Shown: positions 17,654 to 27,870, counted from the stretch's first letter. The stretch is 64,000 bases of DNA from Nodosilinea sp. FACHB-131 (GCF_014695395.1 NZ_JACJOF010000013.1:124001-188000), one strand, 5' to 3'. Notes: generated by a model from the letters alone, not told the origin. Numbers and translations: made by a program.

Positions 17654-17950
17654 CTACTGCTCTTGAATTAGCCTCAGGTAGTTTTGCTTGAGCTGAATGT
17701 GGCTCTGGCTGAGGCGATCGGATAAGTTCTTTTCCACATCCGACAGCTGTTCCCAAAATTGCGAAGAGCGCTGGGTGCCAATGTACTCTTGCCAAAGCTG
17801 CCCTAGCAATTCAGCGGCGATCGGGCTCTCGGTTTTGAGCTCCCCAACTACCTCCTGAAAAGCTTGGTGGGCTTCGGGATGCTGCTGTACTTCTTTGGCC
17901 AAAGTAATAGCGGTTTGCAGGCGGGTCGACAGATCGGTGGGGAGAGTCAT
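17654..17950 (-). CDS. Hypothetical helical protein
   Basis: A 98-residue protein predicted to be mostly helical (TRLQTAITLAKEVQQHPEAHQAF..., then WQEYIGTQRSSQFWEQLSDVEKNL). Many cyanobacteria have short proteins of this style, but I do not recognise a domain. The frame is open upstream to 18073; ATG 17950 gives a natural N-terminus (MTLPTDLS). Divergent from trpS with a 184-base spacer. Confidence 0.65.
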   Translation of the reverse strand: MTLPTDLSTRLQTAITLAKEVQQHPEAHQAFQEVVGELKTESPIAAELLGQLWQEYIGTQRSSQFWEQLSDVEKNLSDRLSQSHIQLKQNYLRLIQEQ

Positions 17951-18134
17951 AGGAATAATGATTTTATGATTGCCTGTTACAAATCTAAGCAACTTAGCTT
18001 TTCCCGACAAGGAAAGCCTGACTATTGGTTCATTTCTGGCTACTGCGGCGGGCAGAGATTGGGGTAGATTCATAGGGGGGTTCGCCCACTGGCGTTATGC
18101 CAATTCCATCTACGTAGCTACACTCCCTAGACCT

Positions 18135-19145
18135 ATGGCCAAACAGCGCATTCTTTCCGGCATTCAGCCAACGGGCAACCTACACCTGGGCAACTATCTC
18201 GGGGCGATTCGCAACTGGGTTGACCTGCAAGAAGAATACGACGCCTTTTTGTTTATGGCCGACCTCCACGCCATTACGGTGCCCCACGACCCCAAGCGGC
18301 TGGCGGAAGATACCTATAAGGTGGCGGCTACTTACATCGCCTGCGGCATTGACCCCGACAAGGCCACCATTTTTGTGCAGTCGCACCTATCGGCCCACTC
18401 AGAACTGGCCTGGCTGTTTAACTGCATCACCCCGCTTAACTGGCTAGAGCGCATGATTCAGTTCAAAGAAAAGGCGATTAAGCAGGGGGAGAACGTCAGC
18501 ATTGGCCTGCTCGACTACCCGGTGCTGCAAGCCGCCGACATTTTACTCTACGAACCCGACTTGGTGCCCGTTGGCGAAGACCAAAAGCAGCACCTAGAAC
18601 TCACCCGCGACATTGCGGCCCGGCTCAACTTTCAGTTTGGCAGCGAAGAAAACCCGGTGCTCAAGGTGCCTGAGCCGATGATTCGCGCTGAAGGAGCGCG
18701 GGTGATGAGCCTGACCGACGGCAGCAAAAAAATGTCGAAGTCAGACCCCTCTGACCAGAGCCGCATTGACCTGACTGACCCCACCGATGCGATCGTCAAA
18801 AAGATTAAGCGGGCCAAAACTGACCCCGAGCGGGGGTTGTGGTTCGATGACCCGGCTCGACCTGAGTGCAACAACCTGCTGACGCTGTATATGCTGCTGT
18901 CGGGCCAGACTAAGGAGGCCGTGGCGGCAGAGTGCAAAGAGATGGGCTGGGGCCAGTTTAAGCCGCTGCTGGCCGACACGGCGGTGGCCGCTTTGGAGCC
19001 AATTCAGAACCGCTTTAATGAGCTGATGGGCGATCGCCCCTACCTGGAAAGCATTCTTAGAACCGGGCGCGAAAAAGCGGGTGATGTGGCCAACGCTACC
19101 CTGGCTCGGGTAAAAGACGCCCTAGGCTACTCAAAACCACTGTAG
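18135..19145 (+). CDS. trpS: Tryptophanyl-tRNA synthetase
   Basis: A 336-residue class I aminoacyl-tRNA synthetase charging tRNA-Trp. The HIGH-type motif is HLGN at residues 17-20, following SGIQPTGN. The KMSKS motif is at 199-203 within GSKKMSKSDPSD. The length is that of bacterial TrpRS. A 55-residue in-frame upstream stretch is not family-like, and ATG 18135 is used. The cognate tRNA-Trp gene is also in this window, at about 27.9 kb. Confidence 0.97.
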   Translation: MAKQRILSGIQPTGNLHLGNYLGAIRNWVDLQEEYDAFLFMADLHAITVPHDPKRLAEDTYKVAATYIACGIDPDKATIFVQSHLSAHSELAWLFNCITPLNWLERMIQFKEKAIKQGENVSIGLLDYPVLQAADILLYEPDLVPVGEDQKQHLELTRDIAARLNFQFGSEENPVLKVPEPMIRAEGARVMSLTDGSKKMSKSDPSDQSRIDLTDPTDAIVKKIKRAKTDPERGLWFDDPARPECNNLLTLYMLLSGQTKEAVAAECKEMGWGQFKPLLADTAVAALEPIQNRFNELMGDRPYLESILRTGREKAGDVANATLARVKDALGYSKPL

Positions 19146-19204
19146 CTGGCGAGATATACTGATCAATTCAATCACCCTTTCGTACAGATCCAAAGGAGGA
19201 CGGT

Positions 19205-20128
19205 TTGGCTTCTGCACCCCTGGGTTATCGACTGCGCACGGCGGCCCAAGCCGACCAGTTTTTGGTGACGGCAGAGGTCATGCCGCCCAAGGGAGGCAAC
19301 CCAGAGCACATGCTGGCCATGGGCCAAATGCTTAAGGGTCGAGTGCACGCCGTCAATGTCACCGACGGCAGCCGAGCGGTCATGCGCATGTCGTCGTGGG
19401 CCGCAGCGCTACTGCTCCAGCAGCAGGGGATCGAAGCGGTGTGCCAAATGGCCTGCCGCGATCGCAACCGCATCGCCCTCCAGGCCGACCTGATGGGAGC
19501 CCACGCCCTCGGGTTACGCAACGTGCTTGCCCTCACCGGCGACCCAGTCAAAGCGGGCGACCACCCCGAAGCGCGATCGGTGTTTGACCTGGAGTCAGTG
19601 CGACTGCTCAAGCTGCTCGAAAAACTCAATTTTGGCCTAGACAGCAACGACAAGCCCCTCACCGACGGCGCGTTAGACCTGTTTGCCGGAGCTGCGATCG
19701 ATCCGCAATCGACCAGCTGGTCAGGGTTGCAGCGCCGTTTTGAAACCAAGGTCAAGGCGGGGGCGCAGTTCTTTCAAAGCCAGCTGATCACCGACTTCGA
19801 TCGCCTGGCCAAGTTCATGGATCAGGTAGCGTCTGGCTATAACCGCCCGGTGCTCGCCGGCATTTTCCTGCTGAAGTCCGCGAAAAACGCCAATTTCATC
19901 AATCGCAATGTGCCTGGGGTCAACATTCCCCAAACTATCGTCGATCGCCTGACGGCTGCCTCCGACCCCCTACAGGAAGGGGTCCAGATTGCCGCCGAGC
20001 AGGTGCAGGCCGCCCGCCAGGTATGCCAGGGCGTGCATTTGATGGCCGTGCGCCGCGAAGATTTAATTCCCCAAATCCTCGACCAGGGGGGCGTAGCGCC
20101 AGTCGATGCAGCTCTAGCCGAGCGGTAG
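19205..20128 (+). CDS. Methylenetetrahydrofolate reductase-like protein
   Basis: A 307-residue protein of the MTHFR fold. AEVMPPKGGN near the start aligns with the EffPPK catalytic segment of MetF. VNVTDGSRAVMRMSS, the LALTGDP motif and AGAQFFQSQLITD further on are characteristic. It probably binds flavin and folate. These shorter cyanobacterial forms may differ from classical MetF in partner or cofactor. The start is TTG at 19205, supported by AAAGGAGG at 19192-19199. It lies 59 bases after trpS on the same strand. Confidence 0.85.
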   Translation: MASAPLGYRLRTAAQADQFLVTAEVMPPKGGNPEHMLAMGQMLKGRVHAVNVTDGSRAVMRMSSWAAALLLQQQGIEAVCQMACRDRNRIALQADLMGAHALGLRNVLALTGDPVKAGDHPEARSVFDLESVRLLKLLEKLNFGLDSNDKPLTDGALDLFAGAAIDPQSTSWSGLQRRFETKVKAGAQFFQSQLITDFDRLAKFMDQVASGYNRPVLAGIFLLKSAKNANFINRNVPGVNIPQTIVDRLTAASDPLQEGVQIAAEQVQAARQVCQGVHLMAVRREDLIPQILDQGGVAPVDAALAER

Positions 20129-21493
20129 CGCCAGGCGCTGAGTCACACGCTGGGCTACGGGTATCAGCCGTAAGTTTCCCGGTGGTGCTAGGGTCAGACC
20201 ACGGCGCACAGGTTTAAGCGGACGCCGCAGCTCCCCGGGCAATTCCAGCTGCCAGTGGCGCAAAATCGTCGCTAATACTAACTTCATTTCCATCAGCGCA
20301 AAAGCCGAGCCAATGCAGCTACGGTGGCCGCCGCCAAAGGGCAGATACTCAGAGGGCGAATACTGCCGCTCCAAAAATCGCTCGGGCCTGAAGGTATCGG
20401 GTTCAGGGTAAAGATCCTCCCGGTGGTGTACCAGGTAGACATTGAGAAACAGCACCGACCCAGCGGGGAACTCATAGCCTGCCACCGTCATCGGTCGGCT
20501 GACAATGCGAATGCCCGTGGTGGGGGCGACAGGGTAAATGCGCAGGGTTTCCTGACAAACGGCGGTAAGATAAGGCAGACTGGCATCAGCCAGAGGGTCG
20601 GGGGATGGCCCGACAGCATCTAACTCTTGCCGAAGACGCCCGCCCACTTCGGGTAGCCAGTGCACCCAGTACAGCGCCCAGGCCAATGCAGAAGCCGTGG
20701 TTTCATGGCCCGCTACCAGCAGCGTCATCAACTCGTCATGGAGTTCGCCGTCGCTCAGGGGTTCACCTTGGGCATCGCGAGCGCTGATCATCAGCGAGAG
20801 AATGTCGGTGCTGTTGGGATAGGGATGCTGGCGGCGATCGCTAATCTCGGCGTAGATCAGGGCATCAATCTCAGCTTTGATGCGCACAAACTTTCCCCAG
20901 GGGCTCACCGGCCCCCAGTCTTTCTGCAGCCCCGGGAAGAAAATAAAAAAAGCGCTAAAGGGAGTGCCCAACCCCTCTAGCAATGTGCTGAGCAGATGGC
21001 GCAGGCGATCGTAGCGATCGCCATCACCCAAACCAAACACGGCTTTTAAGATCACCCTCAGGGTAATGTCCTGCATGGCGGCTCGCACGTTAAAGGCCGT
21101 ACCCGGCTGCCAGGCGGCGATCGCCTGCTTTGTCAAAGTGCAGATGACGTCGCCGTAGGCGCGCATGCGATCGCCGTGGAACGGTGGCATCAGCAAACGA
21201 CGGTGACGGCGGTGACGCTCTCCGTCCAGCAGCAGCAGCGACTGCTCGCCCAGTAAAAAGGTCAGTCCACTCCCCGCACTTTGGGTGGGAATGTGAAACT
21301 GAGCCGCATCGGCCTGAAAAATACCCTGAATCACTGCCGGGTCAGCTACATAAACTGACAGCGGCGGTCCCTTCCCCACCTGAAACACCGGCCCGTAGCG
21401 CCGGTAATTGTCCTCAAAATAATCCAGCGGGCGCAAAATAAGCTTGGGTGCGCGCTGCCAAAAGGGAGTGTTAGAGCCAGGAAGAGTAGGCAT
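20114..21493 (-). CDS. Cytochrome P450
   Basis: A 458-residue heme monooxygenase. The I-helix motif AGHETT is at residues 261-266, the K-helix ETLR at 315-318, the PERF-type segment FRPERFLE near 368, and the heme loop FGGGHRSCIG at 386-395 with Cys393 as ligand. No membrane anchor is evident. The overall features resemble the CYP110-type P450s common in filamentous cyanobacteria, which act on fatty acids or terpenoids; that subfamily is a guess. The end overlaps the end of the convergent MTHFR-like gene by 15 bases. Confidence 0.93.
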   Translation of the reverse strand: MPTLPGSNTPFWQRAPKLILRPLDYFEDNYRRYGPVFQVGKGPPLSVYVADPAVIQGIFQADAAQFHIPTQSAGSGLTFLLGEQSLLLLDGERHRRHRRLLMPPFHGDRMRAYGDVICTLTKQAIAAWQPGTAFNVRAAMQDITLRVILKAVFGLGDGDRYDRLRHLLSTLLEGLGTPFSAFFIFFPGLQKDWGPVSPWGKFVRIKAEIDALIYAEISDRRQHPYPNSTDILSLMISARDAQGEPLSDGELHDELMTLLVAGHETTASALAWALYWVHWLPEVGGRLRQELDAVGPSPDPLADASLPYLTAVCQETLRIYPVAPTTGIRIVSRPMTVAGYEFPAGSVLFLNVYLVHHREDLYPEPDTFRPERFLERQYSPSEYLPFGGGHRSCIGSAFALMEMKLVLATILRHWQLELPGELRRPLKPVRRGLTLAPPGNLRLIPVAQRVTQRLALPLG

Positions 21494-21601
21494 GCCAAGA
21501 GGATGTATAGAGCATTGAGACGGCAAGCATCCAGTCACTTCAATGCTAGACCATTCCAAATGGCTACCCGCCCCACTGTCGTAGGATCAATGTAACCCTC
21601 A

Positions 21602-22846
21602 CTAAGACCGAGTCAGAGCTGGCTGTAAACGACTGGAGCTAAGCTGCTGCTGTTGATACGAGCACCGCTCTAGGCTGTGCTGAAACAGCCATCGGCGGCT
21701 CTCGGGCGTATCGCTAATCCACTGCTCAATCAGCTGATGCCACTTAACCGGCAGCTGCAACCTAGACCAAGCAGCAGCAGAGTTTAGAGATAGCGCCTGG
21801 TACAGCTCTGCATTGGTCAACAGAGTTTCAATACAGTGAGCCAGTGCAGCAACATCTTTCTCAGGAAACATCAATACATCTCGTTCCAGCTCGAATTTTC
21901 CCAAAAACATTGGGTGGTCAGAAACAATTAGCGGCGTTCTAACGGTCAAGGCTTCATAAATGGTCAGGGGCAAGCCCTCAGGATAGGCATGGCGGCTCGG
22001 AACCAACACAATATCCGCCCAACGCATTTTTGCCAGCACCTGATCGTGAGACAAGCCGCCCGCCAGCGTCACTTGAGCATCCAACCCTAAACGATTAATT
22101 TCGGCTCTAAACCAGTCCAGTTCACCCTTACCAATTAAGGTCAAGTTAGGAGTGATACCAGACTGCTTCAACTCTGCCAGGGCATTTAAAGCATCGCCCA
22201 CTCCCTTCGTCTGAACAACGCGGCCAACATAGACAATGTTTTTATTGTCTATAATCGCTTTCCCCAGTTGTTTTGGCGCAAAATCGCTGGGAGTAATTTC
22301 GTAGGGAAAATCCCAAGGAATAATTTTGCTAGGTCTAACGCCAATATGTTTTAAGGAATGACATGCGCTCAAACCATGGTTGGCCACCAAATCAACAGCA
22401 TCGTTATTCAACATGCTTGACAGGCGAAAATTGCGAAGCTTCGCCAATAGCCCATTGCCTTGAAATGAATCAGCAAACAGGCCTATAACTTTCACATTAT
22501 TTTGCTTAGCCCACTTAAACGCAGCACCTAGCGGAAAATGAACCACTAGATGGGTAGGCTTTTGCCGTTGAATCAACTCTAACAGCCGTTTTGGCTCTCT
22601 GTAAGGATCGAGGTTGCCACCTACGGCTCTAAGACCAGGCTCTAAGAGTTCGCTATATTCAGAACTGGTTTTACAGCAGACATGGATAACCTCGTCAATC
22701 TGACGACCTATTTCAATCGAGCTTTCTATCGTGTATCGATGGCTAAAATACTCTTGTTTACCTGACTGAGTAAGTAGATGATAAGCCTCCCGCAAATCAC
22801 CGGCATATTGAAGAATCACCAAACGGACTTGGGCTAAGGCAGACAT
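21602..22846 (-). CDS. Glycosyltransferase, GT4-like
   Basis: About 414 residues with the two-Rossmann layout of GT-B enzymes. The C-terminal half shows NIVYVGRVVQTKGVGDALNA, LIGKGELDWF and the donor-binding EGLPLTIYEAL (E-x7-E type). It probably adds sugars to polysaccharide or glycolipid; the acceptor is unknown. Base composition here and in the next 800 bases is more AT-rich than in surrounding genes, which may hint at later acquisition. GTG 22852 is an alternative start two codons upstream. Confidence 0.88.
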   Translation of the reverse strand: MSALAQVRLVILQYAGDLREAYHLLTQSGKQEYFSHRYTIESSIEIGRQIDEVIHVCCKTSSEYSELLEPGLRAVGGNLDPYREPKRLLELIQRQKPTHLVVHFPLGAAFKWAKQNNVKVIGLFADSFQGNGLLAKLRNFRLSSMLNNDAVDLVANHGLSACHSLKHIGVRPSKIIPWDFPYEITPSDFAPKQLGKAIIDNKNIVYVGRVVQTKGVGDALNALAELKQSGITPNLTLIGKGELDWFRAEINRLGLDAQVTLAGGLSHDQVLAKMRWADIVLVPSRHAYPEGLPLTIYEALTVRTPLIVSDHPMFLGKFELERDVLMFPEKDVAALAHCIETLLTNAELYQALSLNSAAAWSRLQLPVKWHQLIEQWISDTPESRRWLFQHSLERCSYQQQQLSSSRLQPALTRS

Positions 22847-22852
22847 AATCAC

Positions 22853-23649
22853 TCAATTGTTAGGGTTAAAACCACATCTTTAAGCAGATGGCCACACAAA
22901 ACACTGTGCCGACGATGCCGAAATTCTTTAAGTAACAGAATTACATAAGCCAACTAACCTTTACAGAAGGATTACATCCCCCAGCAAACAGTTTCTAAAC
23001 TCTCTATCCAGGAGAAAGACGGCGTCATCAACCCGATAGTTCCCTTCTAAAAACAGCAGCCCAAAATTTGTTTTTGTGGCTATTGGCTTTCGGATATTTC
23101 TTCAAAGGTAAACTATGCAAACTAGGGCATCAAAATTCCGACTTGGTCAAGAGAGCGCAAAGTTAAAAGCTAAGCCCTAGCCGTTTATCACAGCAAGTTA
23201 GCAGATAAACGTTGGCTCACAGGCATATTCTATCTACAGCCAATTGCTTCTGTTTTAAAAGAAGTAAGATCTTAGGAAGCTTTAGACAAACTTCAAAAGT
23301 ATAAACTTATCTAAAGCAAGGGGGAGCAAATTAGCTCGAGAAGCGCAAAACCACGGCAAATTTTTAGGGCTGCTGTTAATTAAGCTACATTCAGATTTAG
23401 AGCACGAGCCTATCGAGCTTTTAGCGGTCCAAGTATAGTGCTACCAAAAAAGCAAATCTATCTTGAGGTAGATTGACACCTTCTGAAAAGTGAGGTGTCC
23501 AAGCTGGTTGAATGTTTCGTAATCCTTGAGGCGATCGCTACACGCAAAGTTCTACCAGCATGGGTCATCTACTTTAGACCCGCAAGTTTGCCCCTACAGC
23601 TATGCCGAAATTTTGCTACGGCCAAGGATTATTAATATCTAGCGCAAAG
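22853..23649. other. 800 bp AT-rich spacer without a gene
   Basis: No coding frame of note. Two adjacent hairpins lie at 23455-23474 (AATCTATC/GGTAGATT, one G-T pair) and 23475-23499 (GACACCT/AGGTGTC). A 12-base direct repeat AGCGCAAAGTTA is at 23154 and 23641. HIP1-type sites are sparse compared with flanking genes. No insertion-sequence ends recognised. Confidence 0.55.
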
Positions 23650-24144
23650 TTACAAAAACTCTTGAAGGAACTCGTAAGGTTCTATGTCCCAAGGAGGCTC
23701 AGGCACTAGGTAGCTAAGGCGAGTCAGAATATCGACCTCAACGGCGCCCATGTGCTCGTGATCAAAAATTTCCGTTAGTGCCTGGCGATCGCGATCGCGT
23801 AGCGGGGCCAACGGGTTCGCCAGCTGAGGCGCCAAATCCGCTAGGGAATAGGGCGCTGCTATAGCCCCACCAACCGTCAAATCGGGCTGAGAACGGGACA
23901 ATTCCGGAACGGATACTCGTTTCGAGCCGGTCCCCGTTTCTGAGGTACCGCAAGCTTTACGCTGCCCCGATCGCGGCCTATCCGCAACAGCCTGGCTAAA
24001 GCCAAACAGAGCCTTGACCCACGGATCATCGCTCAGGGACGCGGTACCTAAATCAGGCGTCTTTTTTGAGCCAGAGCAATCTGACCTTTGCGAATCGGGT
24101 TGGGTGAAGGAGCGGGCGATCGCAGGACCAGGAGCGTTGCTCAT
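23650..24144 (-). CDS. Hypothetical protein, disordered N-terminal half
   Basis: A 164-residue protein. The first 100 residues are rich in Ser, Pro, Arg and Gly and look disordered, apart from a DDPWVKALFGFSQAVA patch. The last 60 form a more compact region (DRQALTEIFDHEHMGAVEVDILTRLSYLVPEP). No family recognised. ATG 24144 has GGAGG five bases upstream, so it is preferred over the ATG at 24213. Confidence 0.65.
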   Translation of the reverse strand: MSNAPGPAIARSFTQPDSQRSDCSGSKKTPDLGTASLSDDPWVKALFGFSQAVADRPRSGQRKACGTSETGTGSKRVSVPELSRSQPDLTVGGAIAAPYSLADLAPQLANPLAPLRDRDRQALTEIFDHEHMGAVEVDILTRLSYLVPEPPWDIEPYEFLQEFL

Positions 24145-24331
24145 ATTGCCTCCGAGGAAATGGGTACTGGCGAAATGAGCCTCGAAGGCCATCACTGCCC
24201 GTCGGCATAACATCCCTAGTCAGGCATAGGGCTACCGAACTCGCACAGGCATATCCCTACTATAAATGCGGGGGTGAGCCAGTCACTCTACCTCTAAGCC
24301 AATACTGCGAGCAAGGTATGAGCCCTAGGGC

Positions 24332-25000
24332 TTAGGCGTTTGAGCGTTGCTGCTTTAAATAGGCGAAAACCGATTTATCACCAATGTCGGGCACGATGGG
24401 CTGCACAGCCTTGCGCAGAGCAAATACCAAAAACAAGATTGCCCAGACGGCTAACAGAGTTTGCTCTGCCACCAGCGGCAGCACGCCAAACAGGTGGCCC
24501 AACAGCAGCAGTGGCACCAAGGGCGTTAGCAGCTTAGTCTCTACCCGGTCAAAGCAAAAGGCTTCCTTAAAGAAGATGCCGGTTAGTGCTACGAAGGTAA
24601 AACCCAGACCCCACAGTACCGCAGGAGTTTCCACCACCGTTTGAGCTAAAGGACCGTCAATTCCGTGGGAGAGTGCCAGCGACGCCAGCCCCCCTAAAAG
24701 CCAAACCCCTTGCAGCACCCGGTGCAGCGGCACCAAGTAGATATGAATTGTCGCCAAGCTCAGCCCTAAGCCCAGCCAAAATAGCGTGTAGAGCAGGCTG
24801 ATAGACTGCACCAGGGTGGAATTTTGGTTGAACCCCAAGGCTAGAACCGTACCCAAGCCAAAGGCTAGAGCCGCCACCATCAAGCCCGTACGATAGAGCA
24901 CGACCCCTCGGCGATCGCCCTGGGTAATGGTGTAGTCGCCAAATTGCCCGGTGTAGATCGCCGGCGAAGAGATCTCGTTTACAGCGCTGTCCATAGGCAT
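24332..25000 (-). CDS. DUF2301 family integral membrane protein
   Basis: A 222-residue protein with about six to seven membrane spans from residue 35 on, preceded by a polar N-terminus with DYTITQGDRRGVVLYR. The pattern fits the cyanobacterial DUF2301 family (HRVLQG, FTGI-type FFKEAFCF, and a PDIGDKSVFAYLKQQR tail). The function is unknown. It follows the sensor kinase on the same strand 54 bases downstream, so they may share a transcript. Confidence 0.85.
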   Translation of the reverse strand: MPMDSAVNEISSPAIYTGQFGDYTITQGDRRGVVLYRTGLMVAALAFGLGTVLALGFNQNSTLVQSISLLYTLFWLGLGLSLATIHIYLVPLHRVLQGVWLLGGLASLALSHGIDGPLAQTVVETPAVLWGLGFTFVALTGIFFKEAFCFDRVETKLLTPLVPLLLLGHLFGVLPLVAEQTLLAVWAILFLVFALRKAVQPIVPDIGDKSVFAYLKQQRSNA

Positions 25001-25053
25001 TTGTCCAGTAGAGACTACGGTTGACTCGTATCTCTATCTTATCGAGTTAAGGT

Positions 25054-27303
25054 CTATCGAGTGAGCGCCGGTTGCGTGGGTAGGGTAATGGTAAAGCAGG
25101 TTTGCCCAGGATCGCTAGTAACCGCGATATCGCCTCCTAGATGGGCGACCAGCTTTTTCACTAAAGCCAACCCTAGACCTGTTCCCCCCTGCTTCCAGGG
25201 GTCGGCGCTGGGCACTCGATAAAACTTGTCAAAGATCCGGGTCATCTCCTCTGCCGGAATCGTCACCCCAGTATTGGTGAAAGCAAGACACACCTGGTCA
25301 TTAGGGGCGGCTGGATTAGGCAAGACTTCTAGCGTAATAGACTCCCCCGGCGGAGTGTATTTGCAGGCATTGTTTAGCAATTCAGCCAGCACTCGCTCTA
25401 GGCTGGCTAAGTCAGTGTGCAGCACCGGCAGGGTCGAAGTTGCCACTAACCTCAGGGTTTGATTGCGACTTTTGGCACGGGTCACAAAGCTGTCAATCCA
25501 GCCTGCGAGCCAGGGCTCTAGCAAAATTGGCTCAGGCTGAATGGGATGGTTGCCCACATCCAGTCGCTGGAGATCGAGCAGATCGTTAATTAGGCTAATT
25601 TCACGCTCGCACTCCTCTTGCAGAATGCTGTAGTAGCGGCCGATGCGGGTCTGCTCGGTCTTAGGCTTTTGCAGATCGGCAGTGAGGTCAAATTCCTGAT
25701 TTAGAGTAACACCCAGCAGTTGCAGTGCCACCCGCATGCTGGTTACCGGAGTGCGCAGCTCATGGGAAACGGTGCTGAGAAAATCGTCTTTGAGGGTGTT
25801 GAGCCGCTCTAGCTCGGCCACCTGCGACTGGGCTGCTTGGTACAGCCGCGCTTGGCGAATGGCGATCGCACACTGGTTAGCCACCTGCTGCACTAGGCGA
25901 ATCTCAATGTCGTTAAAGCCGTAGTCGCGATCGTTGATCAGCCAAAGATCGCCCAGCACACCCCGATCATCTACCACAGGGCAGGCCAGCATGGCCACAT
26001 AGCCCCGCACCGGGTTCGGCTCCACTGAGCAAAACTGAAAATACTGACCGTCCAGCAGCTGATGGTATACCTCTGGAAAAGCCTCCATCTGAGCAACTCG
26101 GCCCTGGTACGACGGGCTAGAGCTGTTGTACTCGTAATAGATCGTCGAGGTGCCCTGTTCCAAATCGTAGAGCGATGTATTTGAGCCCTTCACCTCCAGG
26201 GCCTCGGTCAGCTCCTTGACCGCCGTCAGCATAATTTGATTGACGTCGAGGCTGTCGCGCACCCGGTCAGTAATCCGTTTGAGGGTCGCCTCAAACTCAA
26301 GGGCGGTCTGCAACTCCTCGGTCCGCTGGGCCACCTGCTGTTCCAGGTCAGTATTTAGCCGCTGCACCTGGTTGTAGAGGCGGGCCTGCTTGATGGCGCC
26401 GCCCACTTGGGTTGCGACCTCTCGCAGGGTCTCGATTTCCCAACTAGCCCAAGGGCGGGGACCACTACAGTTGAGGGCACACACCAGGCCGTAGAGAGCA
26501 TCCCCCTGCACAATCGGCATCACCAGGCAGGCCTTGACCTGAGCCTGGGCAAATTTAGCCAGGTAAGCCGGTGGCAAGTGCGCCGTAGCAATGTCATCGA
26601 TCACCTCCATCTCGCCGTGGCGGTAGCGCATCAGGTCCGCAGGCATAAAGCTGAGATCGGTCTGAGCTGTGACCGCGTTAGCCGTGGTGCCACTGGCCGA
26701 CTCGGCCACTACCCCGTTGTAATCAGGGTCAAAGCTGTAAAACAGCACCCGGTCGATGCGCAAAAAACGACGCACCTCGTTCACTGTTGTCTGTAGTAAG
26801 TCTTCAGAATTGAGCGATTGCAGTAAGTGCTGGGCGATCGCCCCCAACAGCCGCTCGCGCTCCGACTGCCGCTGGATGGTCTGCTCCACCTCGTGCAGGG
26901 GGGTCATATCCTGAAGGCTCACCATTAGCTGAGGGTCACCGTTGTCAGCCCCAAATTGTCGCACCGTCGCCAGCAGTCGACGGCGCTCCCCCGCTGCATC
27001 AGTGATCTCCACCACAACGGTTTGCTCATCGCCACTGGCCAAGGCCCGCTGTCCCGCCGCTAGCACTGGTTGGCCGACCCCCGGTGGCAGTACGTCCACA
27101 CCCCAATGGGGTTCGCCGTCAGCCCAGCGATCGATCCTCAGCAGGGATGCACAGGCCCGGTTGTAAAAGCGCCAGCGATCGCGAGCGTCCGTTATCCACA
27201 GCGGCGTGGCGATCGCATTGAGCACCTCCCCTAGGGTGGCGTCGGCGACCTCAGGTTGAGGCCACTCTCCCTGGGGTGAAGGATCAAGGGGCAGAGTAGA
27301 CAT
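25054..27303 (-). CDS. Sensor histidine kinase with PAS and two GAF domains
   Basis: A 749-residue soluble-looking kinase. In order: a PAS domain (about 20-140, WITDARDRWRFYNRA), a GAF domain (about 155-310, FLRIDRVLFYSFDPD), a coiled linker (TDLEQQVAQRTEELQ), a second GAF (about 350-490), a HisKA H-box (STVSHELRTPVTSMR, about 512) and a HATPase domain with N-box LLNNACKYTP, FDKFYRV and GTGLGLALVKKL. No membrane span and no receiver domain. The first GAF lacks an obvious bilin-binding Cys motif. The input signal and partner regulator are unknown. Confidence 0.92.
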   Translation of the reverse strand: MSTLPLDPSPQGEWPQPEVADATLGEVLNAIATPLWITDARDRWRFYNRACASLLRIDRWADGEPHWGVDVLPPGVGQPVLAAGQRALASGDEQTVVVEITDAAGERRRLLATVRQFGADNGDPQLMVSLQDMTPLHEVEQTIQRQSERERLLGAIAQHLLQSLNSEDLLQTTVNEVRRFLRIDRVLFYSFDPDYNGVVAESASGTTANAVTAQTDLSFMPADLMRYRHGEMEVIDDIATAHLPPAYLAKFAQAQVKACLVMPIVQGDALYGLVCALNCSGPRPWASWEIETLREVATQVGGAIKQARLYNQVQRLNTDLEQQVAQRTEELQTALEFEATLKRITDRVRDSLDVNQIMLTAVKELTEALEVKGSNTSLYDLEQGTSTIYYEYNSSSPSYQGRVAQMEAFPEVYHQLLDGQYFQFCSVEPNPVRGYVAMLACPVVDDRGVLGDLWLINDRDYGFNDIEIRLVQQVANQCAIAIRQARLYQAAQSQVAELERLNTLKDDFLSTVSHELRTPVTSMRVALQLLGVTLNQEFDLTADLQKPKTEQTRIGRYYSILQEECEREISLINDLLDLQRLDVGNHPIQPEPILLEPWLAGWIDSFVTRAKSRNQTLRLVATSTLPVLHTDLASLERVLAELLNNACKYTPPGESITLEVLPNPAAPNDQVCLAFTNTGVTIPAEEMTRIFDKFYRVPSADPWKQGGTGLGLALVKKLVAHLGGDIAVTSDPGQTCFTITLPTQPALTR

Positions 27304-27504
27304 ATCCGTAGGGGCTCAGGAAGATTTAGGTAACAACAACCTTGGCAAAAAGGGGCGCATGCTCTATGAACACTATGCCCAGAGCTACCTGAAAACACCC
27401 AATCCAGTCCGACAAAAACCCATTGCCGAAAAACATTGTCCCAAGCTATTTGCTTAGCGTCGCCCATGGTCTATAATCGTAGACCGTGCACATTTGCAGG
27501 CCCT

Positions 27505-27870
27505 ATGAACGCAGAGGAAATCATCCGCTCGATTGAGGCGGAGCAGATCAAGACCGACCTTCCCACCATTTACGTCGGCGACACCATCCGTGTTGGCGTG
27601 CGCATTCAAGAGGGTGGCAAAGAGCGGATTCAGCCCTATGAGGGCACCGTCATTGCCATGCGCAATGGCGGCATCAATCGCTCCATTACGGTGCGAAAGA
27701 TTTTTCAAGGGGTCGGCGTTGAGCGAGTTTTTCTCGTCCATGCTCCCAAGGTGGCCAGCATTGCCGTGCTGCGTCGGGGTAAAGCTCGCCGGGCCAAGCT
27801 CTACTACCTGCGCGATCGCGTGGGCAAAGCTACCCGTCTGAAGCAGCGTTTTGATCGCCCAATCAACTAG
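27505..27870 (+). CDS. rplS: 50S ribosomal protein L19
   Basis: A 121-residue L19. The [22 protein letters not shown] and [15 protein letters not shown] segments and the basic C-terminus ([18 protein letters not shown]) are typical. ATG 27505 is chosen over an in-frame start at 27436. In many cyanobacteria L19 lies beside tRNA-Trp and secE, as here. Confidence 0.96.
   Translation: MNAEEIIRSIEAEQIKTDLPTIYVGDTIRVGVRIQEGGKERIQPYEGTVIAMRNGGINRSITVRKIFQGVGVERVFLVHAPKVASIAVLRRGKARRAKLYYLRDRVGKATRLKQRFDRPIN

Noticed and set aside
17281-22930. Similar ATGGCCACAC-containing stretches near 17300 and 22888 as copies of a repeat element
   Set aside because: Only about 10-14 bases match; too short to exceed chance in 64 kb.
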